Below are positions 43,707 to 56,440 of a DNA stretch of 64,000 nucleotides, in pieces; the first letter of the stretch is position 1, and every line of letters starts with the position of its first letter. The notes below the pieces were generated by a model. The model was not told the origin of the DNA. It was given only the letters and a program-made list of their open reading frames with translations, and made no database searches. This stretch comes from Owenia fusiformis (Eukaryota > Annelida > Polychaeta > Sabellida > Oweniidae). The stretch spans positions 21,590,455 to 21,654,454 of the forward strand of contig CAIIXF020000002.1 in NCBI GenBank assembly GCA_903813345.2, given 5' to 3'. A program made the position numbers and the translations under genes.

Positions 43707-46700
43707 GTAAGATCATCTCCGTTTATAAAGGAGCACGTAGGTTATCGCAAACAATTTCGGAAGGTTAAATCTTGGATTATGACTATTTTCTGACAATTAA
43801 GACAGGTTTGTCTTTTAGATCAATTCATTATCTCAAAGAAAACTATATACAGTAATAATAAAGTCAAACAAACTCGGAGATATTTAACTAGCAATCAACC
43901 CATCAACACACTTTTTCAAAGATGTTGACCCCATTGTCACCAAAAATGCAATCATTTTTTACAATGTTTAATGCATTACTATTCTTTATTTTGATGTATC
44001 AACTAGTTCTTGAAAGAAAAACTTAATTGCTTTAAGGTAAGTGTTCCCCATGTTATTTCTCCATTGAAAAATCTCATGCTATCCATTGGTTTCAGTTCAT
44101 TTTGGTCATCCAAATTTAATATCTTTAAAGTCCCTGGAGCAATCTTTTAGGAAATCAAACATGTCTCAAAGCACAGTCTAATTATGCATTCAACAATATA
44201 ATAAAAGGTTGCACTTTTGGTGAAAATTAGGTCAACATTTTTGAAAAAGTATGTTGCTTGGTGCATTGCCCCTTCAATGGTCTGATTAACTACATTATCA
44301 TTATATTTACTTTTCTTGAAGATAACGAATGGATCTAAAAGATACACCCATGTTCATGATCAGAAAATATTCATAATTCAAGTTAGAATCGTTTGAAATT
44401 GTTTGCGATAACCTACGTGCTCCTTTTCGTCATATATTGCGCCATAAATCATAGAATCTCGGTCTTTATTCCTAATTATAGAGTATATTAAAGAGGGGCA
44501 TCTTACTCCCCGTGCTTGTGTCATTATTAAGTAGTGTGATATTTCAGGAAAAGAAACGACGGTTTGTAAAGTGGACGGACGTGTACTAACCATTGGAATG
44601 AAATGGAAGTCAGCCGACGGGTGCCAGTCGTGCAAATGTAACTCGAAAGGAAAATGCAAAATTAAGACTTCGAGACGCTCAAAATGCAAACTGAAAATAA
44701 ATTCACAGACGACTACTGAAGACCCAATGTTCGCCAACCCGTTTCCCGAGCACAATGGTGGGTGATGAATTATATATTCAATTACATCATACATCCATAA
44801 GGGGTACTTGGTTGTGTATACTATCCACCACCTGAATTTACTCGAGTCTCTAGCCAATACTTGGCTAGAGGGGATTTCATCATCACTGGTGGATTAGGGG
44901 GGGGGGGGGCCTGGGGGCCCGGGCCCCCCCCCCCCTTGGGTGGGCCCAGAAAAAAAATTGGGCCCAAAAAAGGCCTTAAGGCCCCAAAAAGTGGGCCTTT
45001 TTGGTCATAATTGGGCCTTTTCAGGCCTTATTTTTTAATTTCAGGCCAAATTTTGAAGAAAATGGGCCTCAAAATTTGGGCCCACTTTTGCGTTTTTTTC
45101 TCTGACCTGAAATTTGCCCCCCCCCCCCCCTTGTTGCTTCCCAGATCCACCCCTGCATCTGGAATACTGTGAACTCCATTTGAAAAAAGCTGGCCGCCGT
45201 GTCATAAATTTATTGAATATTTTAAAAATCGCCAGATAAATAAATCATTAATCAAAACCGACCCGACTCGGCTCCTTGATGAGATATGACATGATTTCAT
45301 CAGGATTTCGTCTAAAATTAAAACAAAATGGCTCCAAGAAAAATGGCGATGTTCGAAAACTGGACGAAATGTCGTTAACGTCTGACATTAGTAACTGGCT
45401 TTAAAGTTAGCGATCCAGAAGATGTGAACTAATACACTGATCACTTTATGTGTGTTTTGGAATTTTTGGTGAGGTAATAAGACAAAAACTCGCAATTCAA
45501 ATTGTGATGTGGAAAAATGGCGGACATATGATTTCAAATCTGGTAGTTTAGAGAATACAACACCAAGAAAATGCATGCTGGTGGCTCCCAGAGGGTATAC
45601 ACATTTTTCACCAAGTGCTTTTTTCATCTCCAATCAAATTGCAGGATTCGATCACGTGAACAATCATGGGCACATGCTCTCTCAGTGCTGCGCATGCGCA
45701 GAGTTAAATTTGAAATCGTGGGAATGGCGTTTACATCAGTTCAACATCGTCATTTCAAACCTACGGTAATACTATTGAAGTTACTCGATCCATACTTGTA
45801 AAGAATACTCATAAAACTACAGTGAAAATTTGGAGATCCATTTCAACGGCAAATTGAGGCCTGTTTATAAAATTTGTTTTCGAACGTGCTAATATGATAG
45901 GGCATCTTTGGGGAATCTCCCCCCCCCCCCGGGATCTCCCCCCTGGCCAACACGGTAAAATACCGAATGGCGAAAAAAGCGAACGCATTCCGTTCGGTCT
46001 TTGCACGCGATTGCCGTTTATGTCACGCATTTGGTACAAAATATGTGTATATATCACTCATTTGTTTCGAAAATATTCACATCTACTATATATATTTTGC
46101 AAGTGGATCCAAGAGACCAAGTGGGCAAGTCAATTATTTTGCAGGGGTGGCATGATACACAGATTTCAATTTTGTATATAGTGAATTCCCAGTGATTGAT
46201 TTCAGTACAGTAAAACTGTCATAGTGAACACCTCTTTAGTGAAGATCTGTGCCCAGTGACATGCCTCTACTCTATTGAACACCTGTGTATATTATAGTGA
46301 ACACCGATTCCGTCCCAGCCAGTGAGTTCAGTACAGTAAAAATATCCTAATGAACACCTCTTTAGTGAAGATCTGTGCCCAGTGAAAACATGCGTCAACT
46401 CTATTGAACACCTGTGTATAGTGAACACCAATTCCCAGTACAGTAAAACTGTCATAATGAACATCTCTTTAGTGAAATACTGTGCCCAGCGAACATATGA
46501 GTATACTCTATTGAACACCTGTGTGTAAGCGAACACCAATTCCCAGCCAGTGATTTCAGTAACTTTTAGAGGGGATTGTACCTACAGTAAAATCTGTCTA
46601 ATCCAAGGGACCAGCTCAGAGCGTTCGGATTAGGAGGTGTTCACATTTTGAGGTTTTGCATTTGCAAGATTTGGGTTTTTGAAGAAATAGAAACAAATTC

Positions 46701-49700
46701 TCAATAAATATTATAGTTCTTTTGACTACTTAGCTTTGGCATTAGAGTGACATGAAAATCTGATTCAAATGAATTTAGTCATCCTAGAAAGCCCCACCAT
46801 GAGTGAGATCGTTCAAGTTTTTTTCAAATATTTGATCAATTTATGGAACATGTGATATTTTATGTGTTCAAATTAGATAAGTTAATTTTCAAACATGACT
46901 GTTCACTGTCAAAATTGGGAGATGTTCATATTTCAAGTTTTTTAAACATTTGAGTCAATGGGAGAAAAAACGGGACCAAAAAATGTTCAAATTGGGAGGT
47001 GTTTGGATTAGTCAAGTGTTCAGATATACAGGTTTTACTCTACTACAATTGTTTTCAATCTTTTGGAGGAAAGTGTACATCATTCCAGAGAAATGACAGA
47101 TGCACTGTATATACAGTGATCGCCTACTATTAAAAGTGCGTGATCAAAGACTCGACAAGATGCGCAAAATTCAAATATTTTGTAACGGTTACTTTTAAAA
47201 GATTTATTTGTGTTTATATTACAGGCTACTGGTGCTTCAATTAGGTTTTGTAGGCACAAGAACACCCATATGCTTTGAGAAATATATATTAGTTTGACCA
47301 TTTTTCGTATATGTTATTGATTTTACAATTTAAAGATATAAATGCGATACAATATGTGTTATTTTATTTAAAAAGCTTGAAAATATCAAAAACAATAGAA
47401 CATTTTTACTCTCTTTAATTTTTTATACTTAGGTAGGGGCTTGGACTTCCATTTGACCATGATGAAATTCACGTTTCCCCTTCTATAACATGGAATAAAT
47501 ATTTTAACACAGAAACGAATGGATCAGCCAATAGCGTGAGTTTCAGCAAACCATACACCCATATCTATATGCTTTTCAAGAGAAGAAAATGGGGATCTCG
47601 CAAAATGTATGTCCAAACTGATTCAGTCAATTAAATGTTCACTGTGTGTGTGTTCATTTTGTTTTTCTGCCTAGATTTGAATACATTACCATTAAATGAT
47701 ATATACACTGAACCTCTAGAACCTGCTAAGTGAAACACCTCTTGAAGCGTAACACCTTACAAGTGGAACCGTTTTTTAAGTTCCATTTTAGTCCATTTAT
47801 TTTACGCCTCTGATCCCAAGGTATGAGAACTATACACCTTGGCATCCAAGATGATTGTCGAATTGTAATGTAATTGTAATTGTAATAAAATATAAAATCT
47901 GAATTGTACATTATCTATTTCATTGGGGAGTTAAATCATTCTTTTGCAGCAAGGTATCAATAAGTAATGTAATGACGTAATAACCTTCAGTAGATGCCAG
48001 TAGTCAGTTCCCAGTTTCACCACGAGGTGGCTAACTTGGGTCATATATAAATGACAGGTATAAGGGAAAACTCCTCTAAGGTATTCAATATTCAGAAGAT
48101 TTATTGATCAATTTTCAACTAAGGTCTATAAGTGATTAGCTTGAGAATTTTAGAATTGTATGTAATCGAATGCAAAATAAACGACCAGTGAGCGTTTTTA
48201 GAGAAACTCTACAAAATGTGAAATAAATACCATGCTATTATCTCTAATGACAGAGTTATGTGGATCGATGGGACCGAGTAAAAGTTCCAGTTTAGGCTTT
48301 GCTCAGAGGGGTATCATCTCAGATTAACTGGTGGACACTATTGGAGAATGAGAGTCTATTGTAATTTCAGAATCATTTATTGTCATTTCATTACTAATTG
48401 ATATTCTCGTTCTATTGCAATTTCATTGGTAATTTTATTTGATTTTGTAGCAGTTGTTGAATCAGAGATTCTGGATGATTTCATTCGATTATTGTCAATC
48501 ACTGCAATTGTCATGAATTCATCACTTTCTACAAGTATGTGTTTATTTATTGATTTCACCTCATTTGGTATTATTCCAGAGAAATTTCTTGTTATCATTC
48601 TAGATTTGCCTCTATTTTCAGTAATCTTTCTCATCTTCATCTCTTCTTCTTCATGATGTTCTACAAGGTGGTTTATAATGCTTTGAAATTTAGGAGTTCG
48701 TAATGAAGGACAGTAAAATCATGTAACCCCAACCACTCTGAAATGCAAAGAACATATCATTAGAATCCACATGGTAAAATCACCCACTTGGCTGATCATA
48801 AATTGTTTTCATAACATCCTTCTTACTCGATACTGAAGGGGAGTTGGAACGTCTGATATGCATGTAATGTTAAGTATTATGTATATTAACCATAAGCATG
48901 TTGGTTTTGTGGTTTTGGTAATCTAAAAACAGAAAATTTGGTGAAATATACATTTTCATTCGGCGGGTTTTTTGATTTTGCTTCATTTATTAACTCAGTT
49001 CAGGTATTTCGGTTGAACCAATCACCGAATCCTGTTACCAAATGAATCTTGAGTCTCTTATACAGCATATGGAATACCATCTGTAGGTAAAATGTCATTA
49101 AGGTGGTAAAGAAAAGAGAAACAAACATACCTTTCCTCCGACATTTCGAATTTTGCGCATCTTGTCGAGTCTTTGATCACGCACTTTTAATAGTAGGCGA
49201 TCACTGTACATACAGTGAGGTGACACACTGTTATGGGAACTGGTCATATCAGATGTTCCCACGCTTTTCGTCCAGAAGAGGTCATTTCCCAGGATTATAG
49301 ATGAACCCTTGGCCAATCAATGATATAGTTTACATAAGAGAAGTATGACTGTATGAATTCTGGGATATTCCTGTTTTGTTGAGACAGGTGAGAATAAAAT
49401 TAACCCTTTGCAAATTTGATCAATACTGCCTCCAATCATCCAATACTTGGCTCAGTTAAAATAGATGATTTATATTTGAATTCGATAATAACATTTAAAA
49501 ATTAAATGTGTAGTAGTAATACTTTAGTACCTCTTATTAATTAATGTATAATATTACAACATACATAATGATGAAGGCAATTTGTTTCATAAAAATCTAA
49601 AAGTAAAATTCATAATTTAAATTTATCCTCTGGGAGCCCCAAAATTTTAGAAAATGCATTTTCTTGGTGATGTATTTTCTAAACTACCTTCAAATCTTAC

Positions 49701-52090
49701 GATTACGATATGACCAGTTGTTCATGCAGGAATATATCTGGAAAGCCACGATATATCTGGAAAGCCACGATACAGTGGCCTTAGAAGAAGGTAAACCTGA
49801 ATGATCTTATCATTTGGAACCATTTGTAATATTACATTTGCTTTTAGATTTCTTCATCCTAGGAAATAGTATTTACAATGTACTAACTTCGACCGTTAAT
49901 TTGAATTTTTGACCTACCAGATGCTCGAAAATCAAGGATTGCGAGTCTCATACTGCACCGTTTTTCTTCACAAAATTGGTTTTCTGTCGGTGCATTACTT
50001 TATTGTAAAAGGTTCCTCGTTCTAGCAGCGTTTTGGTCCCCAGCTGTTAGAAGGCCTTCTTTCAGCTGGGGACCAAATGCCGCTGGAAGTAGGGACTCTG
50101 TTTACAAAAATAATGTACCAACAGAAAGGGATTTTTGTTATGCTTTGAATGGAACAAGTTTGAAGAAAAACGGTGCAGTATGAGACTCGTAATCCTTGAT
50201 TTTCAAACATCCGGTAGGTCAAAAATTCAAATTAACGGTCGAAGTTAGTACCGCGTGATGTTGTCTCCTCGGTGATTTCAACTTCACTTTCAGAGGCGTT
50301 TGAGCAAAACACCGATGACGAAGGACCGGAACCCGAGACACCAATAGGAAGAGCTGGGAACGTGTACGTCCTCCCAGGAAGTGAACGCTTTCCAACAGGA
50401 GCAATCGAATGCGACGCGGAACACAGTGGCTACGAAGTCACGACACTTACTGCAGATGGACGTTATGCTGGTACCACTGACCAATTCAAGATCAAGATGT
50501 ATGCTGGGTCTGAATGGACGGAATACAGCGTTTTAAATAATCCGGGAAAAAATCGGGGAAGAAAAGAGTAAGGATGTTTCTTCATTTGAGGACATCCTCG
50601 TTACCAGATTTACTTAAAAAGCCTTAGACAATACAAATACAAACCACACTATTTTAAAACACTAAATACTTATATATTTTATTCGTCATTTGTTCCACGA
50701 ATTTGTGTTGTAAAATCGCTTACATATGTTTTATATTTTCTCGAAGCCCACTTCAGTTACTTCATGCGCCTTTTGTTCTTTTACTCTAGATGGGATAGGT
50801 ACTTATCTGTTGAGGCTCTGAATGACGAACCTGTTTCATATATAAGAATTGAACACGTCTCTGGGACAAATGGCTGGCAAATAGCAACCGTGAGTAATAC
50901 GACTTCCTTTCTACCTTTCTAAACATACTACATTATGCGACAATTATCCGCGAAATATATTGTATAAGTATACGTTGTATGTATTTCGCACGGCCCCAAG
51001 GGCGACAGTAGGTGTTCGACATATACCATGGCAGACACAGGAATGAAAGTTTTATTTCCGTCTCCGGGTTATAATTCCCACGGCGACACTTCGAGACTAC
51101 CGTAGATTTTCTTCAACGGTAGTAGATATTTCTCGATTTCGGGGAAATATGGTCGCCAGACGCATAATTATGTCTCATAAAAGTATCTTTCACCTTCAAA
51201 GTTTTTTTCAATTAAGTTCTATAACGTCAGATGGGTCTTCCAGATAGGATGTGAGCTTCAATCTCATTATATGACCTCTTTTTTGTGCACGTGGTGATGT
51301 CATTTTGTACTCCTCCCCAAAATATTGGCGGCCGAAAGCTCCATTTGGAACGCATTTGTGTCAAAGCCAGTTTATAGTTTAACAAACGTATTAAAGACAT
51401 ACATTTCCGAGCTATTATTGTAATTGAGGAACAAAATTCAGGTTGAAACAATGCAATCAAAGTTTTTTATGATGTCCGATGAGGACTTTCGGTCGGCAAA
51501 ATTATGGACAGGGTTTGACTATGGGGAATATCCCCAGATGATATCAAAATTTCCCGAGGGAACACAGTGATAGTGATATCATCCGAGGGATATTCCCCAT
51601 GTCATCCCGACAGGTGAGTAATGACCTTATAGCACAATCAAAAGCAATATCTACCTAAAATCCTCTGTTGACTGTGAGAAACGTTTTGTTTGAAAAATGA
51701 AAATTTTTGAAAAAAATAAATTTTGGGAAAAAATGAAAATCTGTTTTGAAAAAGGTAAAATATTTGAATTTTTTTAAAAACATAATACCCGGGTTGATAT
51801 CCATATCATCCCTGATATCATCCCTCTAATCCCAATATCATCCCCGATATCATCCCTATCCCAAATATGTGATTTATCCCTTCCTATTATATACCTGATA
51901 TTGCTCTAACCCATAGTATAAAACTCAAAAGATCGTTGGCTTGCAGTCTTACTTGCTCATACTTTATTTTCCTCAGGTTTTCGTGAGGCACATGTGTACC
52001 AACAAGATCTACGAGTTCAACTGTGGAGGGTGCTGGATCGACAGGCCTCATATTCCATACAGGAACATCAAGCGCACAAGCATATACTAG
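43640..52090 (+). CDS. Secreted VWC-like / PLAT-like protein, paralogue 1 (254 aa, five exons)
   Basis: Exons 43640-43706, 44548-44757, 50294-50567, 50790-50889 and 51977-52090; intron phases 1, 1, 2, 0; spliced length 765 nt. Residues 1-22 are a signal peptide (MYFVTWVLITAVVICNVFHT). Then a small Cys module with C-x2-C-x-C (DGCQSCKCNSKGKC), like a shortened von Willebrand type C domain, an acidic/Thr linker, and a domain of about 110 residues with the PLAT/LH2 layout (GYEVTT, GTTDQFKIKMY, YIRIEHVSGTNGW, KIYEFNC). PLAT domains bind lipid or protein partners; the exported protein is probably extracellular matrix or immune related, but this is inference. AATAAA at 52245 follows the stop by 155 bases. 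A tandem paralogue lies at 58736-60770. Confidence 0.8.
43727..44426. mobile_element. MITE, second copy of the AAAGGAGCACGTAGG element, in intron 1
   Basis: Inverted ends AAAGGAGCACGTAGGTTATC... / ...GATAACCTACGTGCTCCTTT; about 700 bp and near-identical over its length to the copy at 28252-28978, with a few small deletions. The insertion takes up most of the 841-base first intron. Confidence 0.85.
44548..44757 (+). CDS. Paralogue 1, exon 2: VWC-like cysteine module
   Basis: Acceptor GTGTGATATTTCAG, phase 1 at both ends, donor CAATG|GTGGGT. Six Cys in the order C, C-x2-C-x-C, C, C, with Trp before DGC as in VWC-type modules, followed by a basic stretch and a Thr/Pro/Glu linker. Confidence 0.78.
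44884..45155. mobile_element. hAT-like MITE with G and C runs (copy 1)
   Basis: Ends CACTGGTGGATTAGGGG and CCCAGATCCACCCCTG are imperfect inverses (CAGGGGCGGATC type). The body alternates GGGCCC, AAAAA and TTGGGCC blocks. The second copy, in inverse orientation, is at 57788-58117. Confidence 0.7.
46203..46555. repeat. Three tandem units of about 118 bp (GTGAACACCTC family)
   Basis: CAGTAAAACTGTCATAGTGA, ACACCTCTTTAGTGAAGATC and TCTATTGAACACCTGTGTAT recur three times in order. Related single copies lie near 15170-15300, 23787-23912 and 47695-47770, where the same phrases appear with GTAGAACACCTC or GTGGAAC. Confidence 0.75.
48383..48714 (-). other. Open reading frame of unknown nature, Lys/Glu-rich
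   Basis: An uninterrupted minus-strand frame reads YCPSLRTPKFQSIINHLVEH, then an EEEE run, then basic MKMRKITENRGKSR and ends EREYQLVMK. It has no ATG at a sensible start and no clear acceptor. It may be a captured fragment or an exon of an unrecognised gene nested in the intron. I recognise no family with confidence. Confidence 0.25.
49880..50251. mobile_element. Hairpin MITE just upstream of exon 3
   Basis: GTACTAACTTCGACCGTTAA at the left is inverse to TTAACGGTCGAAGTTAGTAC at the right, and the match continues through AATTTTTGACCTACC, GCACCGTTTTTCTTC and CCCAGCTG-type blocks to the centre: almost a full palindrome of 372 bp. It ends 42 bases before the first base of exon 3. Confidence 0.85.
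50294..50567 (+). CDS. Paralogue 1, exon 3: linker and first part of PLAT-like domain
   Basis: Acceptor TTCAACTTCACTTTCAG, phase 1 in, phase 2 out (AAAGA|GTAAGG). It encodes an acidic stretch (QNTDDEGPEPETP), then GYEVTTLTADGRYAGTTDQF and the strand FKIKMYAGSEW, LNNPGKN. Compared with paralogue 2 it has an insertion of about 15 residues before GYEV. Confidence 0.8.
50790..50889 (+). CDS. Paralogue 1, exon 4: central PLAT-like strands
   Basis: Acceptor TTTTGTTCTTTTACTCTAG; phase 2 in, phase 0 out (ACC|GTGAGT). It encodes WDRYLSVEAL and YIRIEHVSGTNGWQIAT, matching the conserved I-x-I-x-H-x(4)-G-W core of PLAT domains. Confidence 0.82.
50890..51976 (+). other. Intron 4 of paralogue 1
   Basis: It contains a hairpin at about 51518-51600 (GGGGAATATCCC blocks and TGATATCATC) and ATATCATCCC-type short repeats at 51790-51870. 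No exon. Confidence 0.5.
51977..52090 (+). CDS. Paralogue 1, exon 5: last PLAT-like strand and Cys-containing tail
   Basis: Acceptor TACTTTATTTTCCTCAG, phase 0; 37 codons and TAG. It encodes VFVRHMCTNKIYEFNCGGCW, then IDRPHIPYRNIKR. The K-x-Y-E-F-x-C strand and the WIDR ending match the C-terminal end of PLAT domains. Confidence 0.82.
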   Translation, partial: VFVRHMCTNKIYEFNCGGCWIDRPHIPYRNIKRTSIY

Positions 52091-52788
52091 ACAATACTCG
52101 GTCATATAACATATCTTGATTTCTATTATGAAATTCAAGATCAGATTAGTAAAAAAATACCGACTTGGGCAAGGCTATCGGTCATAGTATAAGGTCAATG
52201 TCTCAGATAAAAAAATTAATATTGTCTTCAATATATTTACTGAAAATAAAATGCATGAAATACATTTAATGTCTTTATGAGTAAAATACCTGAAGCCAAT
52301 AAATAAAAAAAAGTGTTTAAATTGTCACCTAGTACACATAGCTGTTTATAATGTCGAGTGTCATTTTGACAGACATTTGGACATACTCATACAAACAAGA
52401 AAAACATGAAAATAATGGATAGAACACAAGAAATGTAATTTTTAAATCTTTTATTACAGTTCTCCTGGGCCTCAAGTGTTTCTAACGTGTAACAGAAGCC
52501 ATCTTTGAACATGTTTCATGTCTGCAATCGTGCACGTAGAACACAGGGTTAGCGTTAACGCGTTCATTGTTTCGGACTTATTATATTTTTTAATATCAGA
52601 TATGCTTTGTTTTTTTAATAGAGATCAGATATTTTTTGATGTCATTGTTTTAATATAATAGACTTCACATAAAGGAACAATACACTGATAATGATGTTCG
52701 TCTGGTTGACATTTTTCCTAATCATGTAGGCAGTTGCAATGCAGGTTTTATTAACTTAACTTTTCAGCCACACCATGCACACACCACC
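52091..52788. other. 3' UTR of paralogue 1 and intergenic DNA
   Basis: AATAAA at 52245-52250. Nothing else recognised. Confidence 0.5.
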
Positions 52789-53950
52789 AGCGTATACTAG
52801 TCCCTGATCTGGACCCTCTGAAAAAAAGTTTTGTTGTCCGGTACTTTCCCACATAAAATGATTGTACCATTTGAAAGAACAGACTTCCCTCTTAAAGAAA
52901 ACACCTCTTCTATTGATGTAAACAGGGGCGAAAGGCACCAAAACGGGGTTAGACAAGGTGGCATTCTGAAGTCTCACTTTCATGTCATCACGATTCCAGG
53001 TAAACCATCCGACGGATTTACCTCAAATTTTCACACATGTTACATGGTAAGAAGTTCTAGAGCTGATTAACTTTGCGGCGGCCATCTTGCATTCTGGCGG
53101 CCATCTTGGAATTTTTTTCAGATAAATATTGTCATCGCGATTCCACAAAAACCACATAACAGATGTAATTCAAATGATCACACATGTTACATGGTAAAAA
53201 GTCCTAGACTCATTATTTTTTCGGTGGCCATCTTGCATTCTGGCAGCCATCTTGGAAGTTTTAAGATAAATCTTGTCATCACGATTTCAGGAAATCCAAA
53301 CGGATTTACTTCAAATTTCCATACATGTTACATGGTAAGAAAATATAGAGGTGAATAACTTTTCGGCAGCCATCTTGCATTCTGGCGGCCATCTTGGATA
53401 TTTTGGGATAAATCTTGTCATCGTGATTCCAGGAAAACAACCTAACAGATTAACTTCAAATTTTCACACATGTTACATGGTATGAAGTTCTAGAGCTGAT
53501 TAACTTTTCAGTGGCCATCTTGCATTCTGGCAGCCATTTTGGAAGGTTTATAGACAAATCTTGTAATCACGATTCCAGAAAAACCACTTCACAGTTGTAC
53601 TTCGAATTTTCACATATGTTACATGGTATGAAGTTCTAGAGCTGACTAACTTTTCGATGGCCATGTTGCATTCCGTCGGCCATCTTGGAAGTTTTTAGAT
53701 AAATCTTGTCATCACAATTCCATGAAAACCACGTAACAGTTTTACTTCAAATTTTCACACATGTTACATGGTAAGAAGATATAGAGCTGATTAACTTTCC
53801 GATAGCCATCTTGCATTCTGGCGGCCATCTTGGAAGTTTGTAGATAAATCTTGTCATCATGATTCCAGAAAAACCACTTTACAGATTTGCTTCAAATTTT
53901 CACACTTTATACATTTACATTCACAATGGTCCCTTCCTGGTATATTTTTT

Positions 53951-54078
53951 TAGGTTTTATGACTGTTAAATTCTATAGTCTTGTTAAGACCACTTTATAA
54001 ACAGGTTTATTATTACTTTTATGACTGTTAAATTATATAGTATAGTTAACACCACTTTATAAACAGGTTTATTATTAC
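53951..54078. repeat. Two-copy tandem duplication of about 63 bp
   Basis: TTTTATGACTGTTAAATT, TATAGT, ACCACTTTATAAACAGG and TTTATTATTAC occur twice in the same order. Confidence 0.75.
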
Positions 54079-54231
54079 TGGTGTAACTAACACAACGAAA
54101 AAAATATAATTAATTTATTTGATTTTATATAACATGAAATTATTTTTGCTTTTCGATAAAATAGAGTAAACAATCAGTTCTTCTATCACAAAGTTTATTT
54201 TGGTTCAGTAGATTTTTCTATACATTATTTT

Positions 54232-54360
54232 TATGTCACCACCACTAGTGATTGGGTGACATATTGTAATAGCTTCGAACGTTTATCTTGACACTGTTCA
54301 GTAGTTAATGTGTACTGTATACTTAACAAGGTGTGGTGACATTTTGCATGTTCTGCATCG
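54232..54360. repeat. Inverted copy of the ATGTCACCAC repeat family
   Basis: TATGTCACCACCACTAGTGATTGGGTGACATA at the left is the terminal hairpin, and GGTGTGGTGACATTTTGCAT at the right is the inverse of the family's start. Confidence 0.6.
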
Positions 54361-54788
54361 TCACTACTATTGAAAGCTTATGTTGATATTGTAGCAGTGT
54401 TTTTTAAGTTCTTTTTGTTGGTACAATTAGTTTCCAAACCCTATACTTCTATCGATCTGACACACTGTTTTAGTGCAGGTTTAAGTGATTTTTGTTGATT
54501 ATTAAACGCAAAGAGCACATGTGTCTCGAACTCGCAACATCTCTCCTTCTGTGTGATCACCTGTCCAGAAGATAATTCAACTGCATGAAGAACATTTCGT
54601 TGACATGATGCACAGTGAAAGGTTTTCCACACATTTACATTTCCGTTTAAATGAGCTTTAATTCCGTTATATACTCAGATCAAGGCCAATTTAGCATACA
54701 TTTCGCTCTCAAAAATCGCTGTGCAATAATGGATTTCAAAGAAATGTTTGACATTTTCAATAATCTTTTTTCTTTTTGATGAAATGTA

Positions 54789-56440
54789 CACTGTTGCTCA
54801 TAAATATGGAATATTTTATAGATACGAACTGTTTGATGGAATTTCTACAAAATGATAACATTTTGATGAAAATTTGTAATGTGTTCTCATTCCCTCATCA
54901 GTTTTGCATATAAAACTGATTGGTATGAAAAGTTAAAATATTTATGGTCGATTAAACTTGTATTCACTCAGGTGACCCCATGACCTCGTGATATTGGTAA
55001 CTTGAAAGAGGTGTCCAAATCTTAGTTGTAACCATTGTGCACATTTTATAAAACTTTAATTTAGAGTTGGAAGAGTTTTTAGAAGGCATGCATGGGGCAT
55101 AATAAGCGAAAAAGAGCATGGCAGGTCATAGGTATGACGCTCCCTGGCATGAAACAAACTGCCATTGCCAGGACCCTAGGAGTGTGTCAGGAACAGTCTC
55201 TAAAATTCTGCAGTGGTACCAAAGGCATTGGAATATGACTCCAGGTCACAGCAATAGTAACCCTAGGGAGAATAATGTAGGAAAAGACCACCACCTGCTG
55301 CATTAATGTCATCAAAATCGCTTTAAGTCAACCAGTAGTCTACGAGATGAATGGCTGTCTCACCTCAAAACCTGTGTTCCAGAGCTATAGACAACCAGTG
55401 ATTTCTTTAGAACGGTTGCAAGGCCATGAGACCTTTAAAGAAACCACAGCTGACTGATCATAACAAAGAAATGTGCCTTCAATGGGCAGGAAAGCACGAA
55501 AACGTTGCACCTAATCTTTTGTGTCATATGACAGCATGTGAAGAAATAAGATGTGTCCTCCACAAAGTTGATAAGTGTTATCGTTTCTGTCGTAGACCAG
55601 AGGAAAGAGACAATAAGGACACTTACTGATGTGGCAGTCCACGAAGGTGACCCTATTTATGTTTGGAGCAGTATTACAGAGGTTATTTGGAGCAGTACTA
55701 CAGAAGTTGCACCCCCTTGGTGATTCCCAAGCATAATTTCAGAGTAAATTGACCTTTTGGACGTCCATCAAGTACCATATGTGAACAGAGTGTTTTGGGG
55801 CAACATTCAACTGCAGAATGATCATGCTGTTGCATATGCTAGTTGCATATAGTGTTGGATTACATCAGGGCAGGCAATATGGACCAGCTACCATAGGCAC
55901 AAAAGTCAGCCAATCAGGCTAATGCATCTAGCAAATGTGGGACGACCTTGGTAATGAGATGCGTGACTTGGACCTCAACCTCAAAATTTAGACACGTTAC
56001 GTACTGCTCAAATTGAGGAATGGGGCCTTATTTCACTTAGAAAGGTCAGATGTTTCATTCACTGCTGGACCCGTAGGGTTGATGCTCTGATTGCAGCACA
56101 AAGAGGACATACCGCATATAAGTGCTATAATTGGATAGAGGACACTTCAATCTTCATGACCAGATGTTTATTTTGTTTGATCTGTTTTACATGACGATTT
56201 GGATCGGGGTGTTTTGAAAATGCAAAAATTCTCAGCTTACCCCTGTTTAAATAAAAGCAATTTTCTAAATTTAAATGTGAATATTTTTTCTCTAAAAAAT
56301 GTTGATTTGTAGATGAAATATGTGGTTATAATTTGCCTAGAAAATAAATGTCTGAACCGACTCCAAATAAATATTCTCTTACTCCAAAATTTGAATTCTG
56401 AGCTGCCAAATCTAATATTCCATATTTATGAGCAACAGTG
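54789..56440 (+). mobile_element. Degenerate Tc1/mariner transposon nested in the foldback element
   Basis: TA-flanked inverted ends of 27 bp, CACTGTTGCTCATAAATATG... / ...CATATTTATGAGCAACAGTG. Internal plus-strand fragments fit a Tc1 transposase: an N-terminal helix-turn-helix-like stretch (MKQTAIARTLGVCQEQ in one frame), a linker with many stops, and near the end WDDLGNEMRDLDLN, the expected C-terminal catalytic-region context. Frameshifts and stops interrupt it throughout, so it is dead. Confidence 0.82.

Larger units (their letters stand above)
44758..50293 (+). other. Intron 2 of paralogue 1 (5.5 kb, repeat-rich)
   Basis: It holds a hAT-like G/C-run MITE (44884-45155), the GTGAACACCTC tandem repeats (46203-46555), two sets of inverted repeats (45532-45596 with 49625-49703, and 47085-47170 with 49135-49215) and the hairpin at 49880-50251. 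An open frame on the minus strand at 48714-48383 is described separately. Confidence 0.6.
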
